Shown in pieces: positions 36,174-47,883 of a DNA stretch of 64,000 nt. This stretch comes from Lepidurus packardi (Eukaryota > Arthropoda > Branchiopoda > Notostraca > Triopsidae), in contig JAKZAN010000001.1 in NCBI GenBank assembly GCA_023053545.1, positions 13,036,024 through 13,100,023 on the forward strand, written 5' to 3'. A program made the position numbers and the translations under genes. The notes below the pieces were generated by a model. That model was not told the DNA's origin and searched no databases. It saw only the letters and a program-made list of their open reading frames with translations. Position 1 is the stretch's first letter, and each line of letters opens with the position of its first letter.

Positions 36174-39100
36174 CGAAAAGACAGCGCTTTGGCTTAAACT
36201 TGAGAGAAAAGTTCGGTGGAGGGGACTCGGGAGAGCTCGTCGGCTTTGCGGGGATGAATAGAAACCAGACCTTAACGCGCTGGAGCCCTATAAGTCTCTT
36301 TTTCGCTTTTGTTTTCTTTAGTTCCAAATTGTACATGCATAGTAGGAGATTCAGAAGATTGCAGGGGCTGTTTGAGAAGCTCTACACAGCCAACGTTGGC
36401 CGGGCCAAGATTCCATACAAAACGCAAAAAAGTGAAGAAAAAAAAGGGGAAATGATCCGAGTCGAGGCCTGAAGTGAAGAATGGTGTAGGGACGTCCCTT
36501 GACAGCAGCCCCGGCATTGTGGGGGGGGGGGGGGGGCTGACTTCGCCTGGTTCAACTGTGAGGGGGAGGGTGAGCCAAGTAGTACGCAGACAAGTATTAT
36601 AGTGCTGCGCTAGCTTAATACATTATTGGTAAACAGACGGGTTTCTGCGTGTGTGGCATTTACCATCTGGAAGGTATACACTTGCCGCATTACAAGAGTT
36701 TCGGAAGAACGGAGGGGTTGCATCTCATGCAGTCGGAGCGCATCGCCGTTTCAATCTCCCTTTTCCAGGGCTTATCAGAAAAATACAATCAAAAAATCAC
36801 CTACCTCTAGTTTGTTCCGGTTTTAAGCAAATTAAGTTAAAAACTTAAAGCTCGTCCAACTTGAAATGTCTTTTTAAAACAGCAAGATCCACCTGAACTA
36901 CGTGTTGATATTTGGAATTAATGCTTGTAGTCAACTCAACGATTCCCTAGGAACGACGAACTATTTTTTTTTATAGCATACAAGCTTTCTAACCCCCTTT
37001 CAATTCGTTACCAAGTTTGTAATTACTCATTCAAAAAATAATACATAATAATGATAATAGTAAATAATTGACATATAAAAAAAGAAGGCAACAGGCCTTA
37101 AAGCCTATGTTCGCTATTTGAAAGGAAAAAACATGACCGTGACGTCACAGAGGTGCTACGGCAACACTTAGGTCGCATATTAGCGTGGTTACTGTTTGCT
37201 TCCTATGCTTAAACAAAGTAAAGAAAGCTCTTGGGTATACTATGGATAGATTGATACGTCTGTGACGTCAAGAAAGCCGCGTGATGCCGTTTCTTTCTTT
37301 AATAGCTTTATTCCCTAGTTTGCACATGATCAAAAGGAGGAAATCACTCAGAAACTAGGTTATTTGCTCAACTATATAAAAAAAGCTGTTGTTGTTTTTA
37401 ATGGCTGTTGCCCTTAACCATGACTTAACTGTATCAACACCATTTTCCCCCCAGAAAAAAAATCTGTTTCGTGGAAGGCATGCGTTAAAACAAAGTGTTA
37501 CCCCTCAGAAAACAGACAACACGTTTAGGATTCCTTTTTCCACAGACCTTGCAAAACTCTTTACACCCTACATGATTATATGTCATTATGGACCATAAAG
37601 ACGAGTGTTCACGGGTTATTGCTAAACGTTCCAAGGTCTATCACGTGAGCAGTGTAAGTAACGGGTTAAAAAAAAAAGTCCACGCTTTATTTAAAAAAAA
37701 AGAATGACAGATTTATTGCGACCTTGATTTAAGCCGAGTCATAACAAAAGGCGACACATCAAATTTTATTAAGCCTACTTTGGGTAAAAAAAAAATCGAA
37801 CGAAATGGATTTGGGGACACGGGCTGGCTGGGAATGGGTTTATTTGCATAGGTCTCTATTTACCAGAGATTTGGAGTTTTCGCTCTAGCTTGCTTTCTTA
37901 CTGTTGTTGATGGTGGGCCTGGCAGGGTCTCTCCTTGCCAGTGACATCCATCTTTTTCTCGTTCTCTTGTGTACATTGTCATGAGCCAGAAGCTCCCCCG
38001 ATAGAATGCACACAGATATACCGGGGCCCAGTACGGAGTAGTGCAGCTGCAGCAACAATAAGTCAGCGGGGACACTCGGTCATGATGGGCAACCAGTGAT
38101 TGAAAAATGGCTGTCCTCCGTGGCCCATCGCTTTTGTGTACGTACAAAACTGCTACGGCCAAATGATATGGCAGTAGCAGAATCTTTGCACATCTTTTCA
38201 GACCCTTCTGCTTACACGATGCTTAGAGGTCCATCAAGTGCGTCCTACAAAACTTGTCGGAATCACTTCCCGATTCCTTCAGGCTAGTTACCCGGAACCG
38301 ACAAACAAGATGCCTCCCCCCCCCAAAAAAAAGACTAAAAGTATCATAATGTAAGAATAAACGTAGTAATTTTTGCCGTGACCTTCTGCTTTTGACGTGG
38401 TTTACAGTCACTTACCGTAATTTGACAAATTCCAAATGCAATTTGACAAATTCCCTCCAATTGTTACTATTTTCACAATTTTAAAATTTCCCAAAATAAA
38501 GACAATTTTCCCTATAATTTTTACAAAGACTTGCTGGGGATAAACGGATAATACTTTTTTTCTGTATGAATTCCTAGTACCCGGGTCTATAGTCATTTTA
38601 TACAATAATAAAAAAAAGAGTTTTCAGAAAATAAGTACCAATTCGGGTTCATGGCACTGCCTCGCTCTCGCGTGTACGAGGCCAGCTGTCACACATACAT
38701 ATATCGGGTGTCAAATGAACTAATTAATGGACAAATCGTGACATTTGGGACGAAAAAAATTTCCAAGGCGACACTCGTCTGGCGCTATGTACCAGGGGGA
38801 GGTGAGTGACCGTAATGATGACCTTCGTCGTGACAATCAAGGCTTTGCCAGGGTCACTAACTCACGGTAACCGAGTTAGGTCAGAGACAGATAATCGATC
38901 GCGAAAACTGACTTGCCTGTGATGCCTGTAGTGTACTGTGCAACTACAACGCCTTAACAAAGTTAGCAGGGTGTTAATAAGTAGTTATGAAGGGTACCAG
39001 GCTTATACCGTATTACAAGCCAACGTATAACTTGTAATAAACCCAGTAGCTGAACAGTAGTTTTTTTGTATTTTTTTCGACAAATTAAGCTGCGGCTGGA

Positions 39101-39962
39101 CGCAGCGATGAAAAGCAAACAGTGAAGCAAGCACTGTGAGTGACGACTCTCCGCTACTTGTGGTCAGTGACCTTACTAAAGACTTAGGACTATACAAAGA
39201 TACAGGCCAGAATCCGCTTGAAGCACGTTCCGACGTTGATATAACGTTTTCTTTTAACACACGGCTAATAAGCAGAGGAATACTTTCAATGCGACTGCTG
39301 AGCTCGCATTTATATTTCATTGTATTTAAGTGGCTGGAAGATTTTAGTTTCTTTTATTTTATAGACTTAGCTCACGACACTTGGTGTACCAAGTAAGCTG
39401 TTTTATTGCGAAACACGCAAAAGGATAAGAATCACGTGTATGTTAAACCAGTCCGTCCCAATAACTCGAAATTCCTTAATGGTTTTAATCTAAATTCTTT
39501 CATTTAAATTCAAAATATTTAAAACGGGCAAGGAAAGACTATACGCATGATACTGAAGTATAGGATTAGTGGTGTTCCAAGTGTGTATTTCTCAATTTCC
39601 TTTGTTTCCCAGCTTGTTTTCCTAATGAAGCTAAAAGTCTCGAATTCGGTTCTCCATTTGGTGACCTTGCCGTTGTCAAATACGAAGTTTTGAAGTTCGC
39701 GTGTCAAATACCATCTGGATAAGGGGTTCGAGTTTCCTAGCCTAGGTTTTTGTAATTCAGGGCATTTATACGTTTACGCCCATCCTTGAAGTTGGCATCG
39801 GAACATTGCAAAAGAAGTATCTTCTTTAGCCAAGTTTTTGTTCTCCAAGTCGAGCGTCAAGAAAGTCAAACTTTTTCCATTTTTCTCTCCCGTTTTTCAT
39901 TGAATTTTTGTTTTACATTTTTAAACAAGTTTAAAAAAAACAAGTGAAATGAATATACCCAC
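35241..39962. other. Intergenic tract with long homopolymer runs; no gene recognised
   Basis: It holds the T18-G21 double run at 36134-36172 and a further G16 at 36521-36536. GTGACGTCACAGAGGTG near 37140 is part of a weak repeat shared with 28.7 kb. The sequence at about 38750-39000 has mixed composition but no domain-bearing frame. Confidence 0.45.
36134..36172. repeat. Double homopolymer run T18 then G21
   Basis: Eighteen T at 36134-36151 are followed without a break by twenty-one G at 36152-36172. The same region holds G16 at 36521-36536. Run lengths in assembled data are error-prone, so exact counts should be taken loosely. Confidence 0.85.
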
Positions 39963-40471
39963 TTAAGGCTCCCGTGTACCTTCGCTTCTTGTTGCAAAAA
40001 AGTCACAGATGGCGCTGATGTTTGTTATTCTTTTGCAAAGGACTTGTGTAAGAAAATAAAAAAAAAAGAAATAGATAGCTAATGGCCGGCAAAGTTCCTA
40101 TGTTTGTTTTGGTTCTGGAAAGTACAATTTATCCCCACAGTTTGCTGTGGCAGCACAATGTCCCAAATCAAGTCGTTGAACATTCGGAGCAACATTTCCC
40201 GAAAACGGCTTGTCACGCCAGATTTGAAAGCAATCTAAAGCAATTTTTTTCTTATTTTAGCAGCTAGTGCACGACCAAAAGACATACTTATAGGAAACGT
40301 GCTTATTGCAAACTTCACTTGGATGTTACTAATTTATTATTAATTGGAAAAAAATAGATTGATTGTGCTCAAGCTTGCTGTCGAAGAATTTGTTCATGAA
40401 ATGGGCTGGTTTTAACAAAAAGTTTTCCCGAAATTACCCATGCTAACCGCTTATCCCGAGCTAAGGTATAC
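39963..40471. mobile_element. MITE-like element, family C copy 3 (longest)
   Basis: The left end TTAAGGCTCCCGTGTACC and right end GAGCTAAGGTATACG match the family C termini. The interior shares GCACAATGTCCCAAATCAAG with copy 1. The right part (a CCGAAATTACCC block followed by CTAACCGCTTATCCCGAGC) matches copy 2. This copy is therefore closest to the parent, and the other two look like deletion forms. The last bases of the right end (GGGAGCC in copy 2) are lost. Confidence 0.72.
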
Positions 40472-43400
40472 GAGTTTGAATTCCCAGTTACGTTTGATCA
40501 AATCATGTGGCACTAAATTACGCTTTAAATCTCGCCTGAAGTTTTGTTTTGACATCATTTCCATAGTCTCCAAACGAAGGCAACGCTTGCAAAATAAGGA
40601 AACTTCTCTGCAAACTTTCTAGGCACTTCATAACATTTACAAGCGTCAACTTTTTATACAATTACGATAATCATTTCATAATTCTCTTAACTCGAACGTA
40701 ACGCTTTTAAAATCCAACGCCGTGTATGATTTCACTAGTAACAATGCATTTACACTATCACACTGTTCAAGTGTTATCACTGTTTATTATCAGGGGTCGC
40801 AGCACACTATTTAATTGTTAAATTACAACAAACTTTTTCTTTTATCTTCCTTTCATGTAGTTAGTGTAGGAACAGCTCTTTCCAAATATTTCTCAATCCG
40901 GACACTGTTACGGAACGTGGAGAGTTGAACACTGGGTATAGAACCCTTATTTTCCTTTTTTGGGTTCACTTTCCCCCAATTCAGCTCAGTAACATTGTAC
41001 GCGCTTTAAACAAACATAATTTGTACCGGTTCTCCTACCTGTTCTCGCATGAAAGCTATTTTTCTGTGTTCCCCGGAAGGCTATTTTCAGGTCTTCTCCT
41101 GAATTTGATTAACCCTTTTGACGTTATAAAGCACAAAAACATCAGCAAAGCACCCAGGACATAAAGAAGGCGAGGAAGGATTCGTGTAACATAATAAGAA
41201 TGATAAAATAAAAAAATGGATGAAAAAATGGAATAATAAAAATCCCCATCCACTTCTAACAACATAAAAAACGGTAACAATAAATATTACTAGCGAAATA
41301 CACATAATTGGTGGTGCATTAATGCATCATAAAAAGTTTCTGAGCATAGGGGCCCATTACCGGCCTAAAAAACCTGGATTCTCCAGAACCATTCTAACGC
41401 TATGAGGTTTCATAAAAAAAAATAAAAAAAAAATGTTAATGTATTTCAACATCAGGCAGTGCAGTCGACCCAAATCAAGGCCACCCATTTTTTCATATCA
41501 AGCTTAATGTCTTTTTTTTTAGTGAGTGTTACATATTAAGTCTTGATTACTGTATATCCAGCTCGTACGCAAAGAAAATTCTTGGAAAAAAGGAAAAAAT
41601 TCTTCAGAACGCTATTGTGGCTTTTGAGGTCGTTTTTTTTTTGTTTTTTTTTTTACACGCAACACGCGTTACCAGGTGCTTTTACCGAGTTTCATGGATA
41701 GCGGTTAGGAGAGGTGGCTTTTTTGAATGTTTTATTAGAATCGATCACACGACCGCAATGTTTCTATAGCATAGCTAGAGCCTTGGAATATACCAAGAAG
41801 CAATTCCCTATATAGAACGTATAAGTATATGGGGATTGTGGGTAATATCTCACATCTGTGGCGCTTGCTACCACACTGGGAATAGCGATGTTTAAGAACA
41901 GAATGTGACATGGGAAATGATTATGACTCTATACATCTACTTTCTTTTATTATTATTATTTTAAATACCAGCCTATGTGGCACATTGGTGGAACAAGCGT
42001 TGAAAAATCTCACTAAAAACCACAATGGTTTTTCATGGCATATATCAAACAAAAACCGCAAACTATGGACTTGATTAGTAAAAGCTGTCACAGCCTCTAA
42101 CCAACTTAATGGATGTAATGGTTACTTAAATGAATTATTGTATTTGGCGGTTGAATCACCATCTTGGCGAAGAACTGAACCCTTGTTACCACTTTTGGGC
42201 CAGCTTTGGGGTTATACAAGCCCTATTCAAGAGGCTGTTAAGCATATTCTTCGTTTTTTTTTGTCTTGGGGTTTTTCTCGTAGTTTGTAAAGTAAAAACC
42301 TTTAATAATGGGGTTATGTTCGCAGCAATAAATCACTAGAACAAGAGGCATTTTTCTCTTCTTAACGAGGATAATGTTAGTTGACTGGGCCCATTTGTAC
42401 TCTACGCAGTGCAGATTGCTTTTACGATTAGTCTTCTTATTTTTTTACAAAAATGACTTTACCATTCGCGTGGCTTTTTCGATTAGAAATTATGTGTTGC
42501 ATTTGTCTGTTAAGGAAATCTTCCGTTTCCAACCAAGCTACTTCCTCACAGCCAGGATAGATTAGATCAGAGAGTACCCGGTATAACCTCTTTATTCCAA
42601 GAATACATGTCCTTGTTTAAAATACAAAATTCAAATAAACACGATTAGTCTTTGTACCAAACGATAAAGCGAACACACTAAGCACTGCAAAACTTGCAAC
42701 AAGCATGCAGTTCCTTAAAACAAAGCGCCCATGCTTAACAAAACATGTTTTCCCTTCCAAAGCAGATAACAATTTTGACAGTACACCTTTCATCTTGTTA
42801 TGTCATGGAAAAACAAGTGCCTAAGCTCTAAGCAATTTCGGTGGCTCTCAGACACTTGACATAAGCAAAAGTACTTGTGGCATTTCCCTTCACTCCAACC
42901 CAGGACGACCGTAAACGGAATAAAAGAGACGAACAAAAGTTTAAAAAACCACATTTTTTTTGCACAAACAGGAAGATTAAACGTACCCTAAGACCTTCCG
43001 GGGTATCAAATAAACTTTTGGCAAGTCATTGGGCGGTTCCTTGACAGATTTCGCTCTTTTCTGAACCGTTAAAGCCATTGAAATTCACTTTGTGATTGTT
43101 CTATATCTTCTATAGTTGCACCAAATACAAAAAATAAAACAAACCGCCTTTCCAACGAACAAAACGAAAAATAATTAAAAAAAAGAACCCCTTTAAAGCC
43201 CTCGGTATTACTGAAAGGTGTACCTTGTACTCGTCACCATACTTTCGAAATAAAAAAAAAATAAATAACATGGCTTAATTGTGAAGGCGTTTTCAAATCC
43301 GACCATTCTCCCGTGTATTACTTAGGAGTGTATACCAAACGACAAGATTGACGAGCAGTTGGCACGACTACACTATTAACAACAAGGGAAACCGCCAGTC

Positions 43401-46400
43401 GCACCCAGTAACCTCTCGCGTAGAGAATCGACCGCCAAATTTCTAATTCCGGAAGTTATTAGTACGGTCCATTGCGTAAACAATGATGGATTCAAGTTAC
43501 AGACCGGTTTGTCTAAATTCAGTTAATCGGAGGCCATCTTCCCACCTTTTCCTTGAATAGAGGGCATAGGGTACGTATAGCTCTGAAACGCTGAAATTCT
43601 AGGCGCTTTCATATGGGTAAACCACAAAGATTACCATATAACACCTCATTTTCCTTAATTCCTACCGCAGGTCCCTTATCAGCCCCCAACGCGAAGGTTA
43701 TGCCATAAAGAGATCTATGATCGCTTTGAAACGTGTTCCCGTTTCCTATGAAACAATATTTCTTCGCATGAGTGATTTGTTGCCTTTCATTTCCATTACC
43801 TTTCAAAACAGGTGCTACGTGACACCTTTGCTTCCCCCCTCCCTCCATAATAGCAATAACTATAATACGCTATAGAATCATGGAGTGGGGCCTATGATCA
43901 GACTTCTTAGCCGACTACACGTTCAGTAAATCCTGTCCTATACAAACGCACGCACCAGGCATACAATAGAGGGAAAGAAAGAAAGAATGCATGTAAAACC
44001 GTGCGGGGGAATCATTGAAACGCCACAGTGACAAAATATACAGCTGGAGAAAAAAAGCCAAAAAGAAAGAAAGAAAGGGTCGGCTTCGTTGATTCTTCTT
44101 GACCGCATAAATCACATTTACGACTGTCGACAGCCATAAAATTCCACCGTTACAATGTCTAAGTAGACCGCTCTTTTCGTGCCTTGGCTCCCCCCTATTT
44201 TGCCTTCCTATATGGTAAGGCAGGGCCCCCAAAGCAAAAAGGTAGGCGTGTTCAAGTCCTGGGACGACCTAAGGGCGGTCTATATTTGCTGGTGAGCTTA
44301 AAAGCTTGCAAGTTACAGACTGCTCTATGCGTGGCGGAACCCGGGTTTGTGACAAGGGGTTTTGATGAGAAAATCAATAAGGCCAGTAGTTGCACACGTG
44401 GCAAACCGCCTTTAAACTGACAAGAACTCATGCTTTAAAAAGGACGAATAGCACTTTGAGATGGTTATTACATGCTTCTAGTCTGCATTACTCGAACTTT
44501 GTTTGCACATTTTGGGGGGAATTGTAGTTCACAAGTTATAGGCCGTTAACCTTTTGAGCAAGACGTGTCGTGGGACGCGTCATGGCTTACGGGACGAAAA
44601 TGCAATTTTTAATAGCTTACTTAATACTTGGAGCACGACGGCAAGAAACATACCTTTAGAACGGGAATTTTTTTGCTCTATTTTTCAAAAGGTTTATTTG
44701 GGGGGACGATTCCTCCTTTAAGGCTCCCCTATAGCTTAGTTTTCTATGGCACGATCGCATGGGGAAAGCAGAAGCCGTTTAACGTAAACAATACTCAATA
44801 TTTTAAAAAAAGCTCTTGACAGTAATGTAGGTAACGTGAATACGTGGAGCAAGAGTGGTTTACATGTTTAATTTCGGGCTCTACTAATTGGAGAAACGGC
44901 AATCACTTTTCACCCACGTGAAAAACAATAGAAAATAGTGAGCCTTAGCCATTATATGAGTGTATTTTATAAGAAAAAATTTCAGGCAAAGGGAGTACAC
45001 GGTTCTAAAGTTATCCTGCTGGCCATTCCATGCGCCGTTCGTGTACACACTGCGCGCCACCTAGTGCTAGCTTGGGTGCGACAAGCTAAGCCTTAAAATA
45101 CATGGCAATTCTAAAAGGAAAAGAAAGAAATCGTGTGGTTATTTTGCTTCTATTCTTATAGCGATCCAAAGCAAGGGATTGTCTACACGTAACGGCTCTT
45201 CCCAAATTAAATGGATAAAGCCATTCGAGACGCGCAAGGAGAAAAGATCAGTCCGTTGTCTACAACACGGCAGGGTAATAAAGTTCCTCTTTCAATTTTC
45301 GCAAGTGTCGCCCTCAAATTTTTATTCCCGGCCTTTGAAATCGGACAACAGTCAAGGGAGAGGGACGTTAAGAGGACATCAAAGTGTCGCTGCTACTGAC
45401 AGTGAACCCAAAGGAAATTTATAGCTTTGTATTATGGCGACCAGGGAGCTTCTAAGGGCGATATCGCATTGATGAGATAGCACACGTATCCTAAAACCAG
45501 GAGGAAAATAGAGCAACACGGAACGGATAAAAGAATAAAAGCAAATACTATAGGATACCTTAGCATGACGGGCATTTGCCAACCTGCCGCCATAACTTTT
45601 GCTAAGTTGATAGTGTCAAAGCTATATATACAAAGCGAAACAGAAGCGGATTTTTCGTCACGCTCTTGATGCGTGATGCGACCAAAAAAGACCACTTTAA
45701 ACGTACCCCCCATTGTCTTTTTTTTTAAACCTATTATTTTCATTTCGAGCGCAACTTTTTGTCGCGTGTAACTTCAGATTCCTCGAAAGCTTTCACGCAG
45801 ATATAGATTTTTTTAAATTTATTTTGTATGTAGGAGGTATACCCACATGGATCGTAATGGTAACATTTTGCTACAGTGTTGAAAAGGACGCCCTTTTACT
45901 GCCAGTTGCTATGGGTCATCAAGGAGCTTCGTTTGGATTTCTGGGAGTGACTCGACGGGCTTCCGTGTGTGCAACGCGCTCGGGGTGCCAAAGTCACACG
46001 TGCTACCCAAGTATTGCCTCCCGAAACACAACGCAATTTAATTTCACTTCATCCACGTGCGTGCACAATAAGAAAAAGAGAGCAGAGTAGAAGAGGGGGA
46101 GGGTTTTCATGGCGTTGTATGTGTGTTCTGGCGCCCATAACCGGGGTAGGGAAATAATCGCGTCCCGGGGAAACAATAGAATTTACGATGACGGATGGGT
46201 TCGCGAGTGAGGCGACGAGCTTTTGCTAGCTATGATAAGCACTGCGGCGAAATTTGCAGCCACCCCCAACTCTCCCCTCCCTTTCCCCAACCGCCTCTCA
46301 TTTACTTCCATCACGTGTTACACCACTACACCATCCCAATCTAGCTTGGCACAATAATAATAAAAAAACAATAATAAAAAAATCCGAGTGCAAAACAGAA

Positions 46401-47011
46401 ACTTAAGAGCCACGCAGGTTTTCGTTCAAAAACACCCATTTCCTCCCATTACTATATTATGGAGCCCTTTCACGGATATCATTACGCTGCAGCTGCAATT
46501 TAAAGCAAGGAAAAAGACTAGCCGGCGAAAAGGAAAAGGAAAACTTTGGAAAAAATTGAACTGAAATGAAAAAAACAAAGAAAAAAGAAGGAATAAGCTT
46601 GTCAATGAACATGCTAATAAGAATTTTATAGGATCTCCTCCAAGTTTTAGAGCCTGTCATTCAGCATCATAGCTTCTTAATCCAGCTTTCTTCAAGAGTC
46701 AGACAGTTGCAAGTACATTACTAAAAGTTGTTTGCTTAGCCATTTTTAGCACGATCCAGAGCCACGTTTGGTCCAAAGTGACAGGCCAACCTTTCTAATG
46801 AAATTAAGTCGTCTTTTGCGACAAGACAACGAGACAAGACAGCACATACCATGATTGTTCCTCAACACAGTTATGTGATCGAGTCAGAACAGCAAAAGTC
46901 ACTCTGAATTACTAGTACAACCCTTTGACTCCCTTATTTGTCATCACACCACCACCTCCCATTCCCGACCCTAAGAACACAACAGACTAGCCATACAATG
47001 GAATCAATATA
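40472..47011. other. Long intergenic tract; no gene recognised
   Basis: Long T runs occur near 41632-41654 and a GAAA microsatellite near 43975-43988. TTAAGGCTCCCCTATAGC at about 44719 resembles one end of family C, but no partner end was found. Open frames reach 125 codons (45713-46090) without a recognisable domain. Confidence 0.45.
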
Positions 47012-47883
47012 CAAGTTAATGCCGCTTATTGTGATCACATTTCCCAGTGAAGAGTGCTTCTATTAAGCGGAGATTCTAACAACCGAAAATCGGAAATATG
47101 TACCAAAGAAACCAAGCATCGTCTACTTTTTGACACTTTCCTACACGGGAAGTAGACACAACGACGACTCGATAAAAGGACTTCGTGTACCCGACAGAAG
47201 GACGCCAGGTCCATGATCTTTTAAGGACCAATAGAATTTAGAGTTCAAAAGTCTCTGCTCATAGGTTAAGCACCAACGAGATTAAAAAGTGCTTAAGCCG
47301 TTTTTTAAAAAATACGTCATAAGTACTCTGGACCCCGACAGAAGGACGCCTAACCTAACCAAGCGTAACCAGCCTAACCTAACGTAAACTAATCAAACCT
47401 AACCTAACCTTGTGACGTATTTTTTAATACGTCTGAAACGCAACTAACGCAGCGCCTTTGAAGCCTACTCCTACGCTTATCTCAATACGCGATATCTCAA
47501 TACGATATCCCTTCTAATATTCATGGTCAGTTAAATGAACTGGTCATTCAATTGCATAACCTGCTCATTGAATTGAATCCCGAGTTTACAAGTGATTTCT
47601 CCGTCAGTGTAGCAGGTTGGAAATGACAGGATTGGCCAAAGCGACGTAAAAGCCATGTCATTGGTCAATATGCATCATCCATGTAACAATCACTACTGTA
47701 GTTTCGTTACTGTGCTTGCGAAGATGCTTTTGAAATGGATTCTAATATATGAAAGTGTGATTCTAATATCTAATGGATTCTAATAACCGACTAAAATGCT
47801 ACGAATTTTATCATTTTGAATCAGTCCTTTAAAATTTGGTACCATAAAGCGTCTGATTCTAATAACCTAAGCGGCAGTGTACT
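47012..47883 (-). mobile_element. Tigger-like transposon relic, copy A2, interrupted by a family B element
   Basis: The left part has AATGCCGCTTATTGTGATCA and the flank seen in A1 and A3. It then reaches CATCGTCTACTTTTTGACAC, which on the minus strand is the end of the transposase N-terminal region. The match breaks at 47146, where a B element lies, and resumes at about 47435 with AACTAACGCAGCGCCTTTGA, as in A1. The outer ends are eroded: the left reads ACAAGTTAATG instead of ACAGTAGATG, and the right lacks the CATCTACTG terminus. Confidence 0.75.
47146..47432 (+). mobile_element. Family B inverted-repeat element, copy 7, nested in a Tigger relic
   Basis: It starts CGGGAAGTAGACACAACGAC and follows the family order: CCCGACAGAAGGACGCC, the GGTCCATGATC core, CGTTTTTTAAAAAATACGTC, and the longest CCTAACCTAACC tract in the window (about 47349-47410, with variants). 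It ends GTGACGTATTTTTTAATACG, an inverted copy of the AT-rich core segment. It replaces or is joined to a missing piece of the host element that includes the helix-turn-helix region. Confidence 0.75.

Noticed and set aside
44719-44745. Possible fourth family C end
   Set aside because: Only the first dozen bases match and no inverted partner or shared interior was found.
47349-47410. CCTAA tract as a true telomere or fusion point
   Set aside because: The tract is short, impure and embedded in a dispersed element also found at other places in the window.
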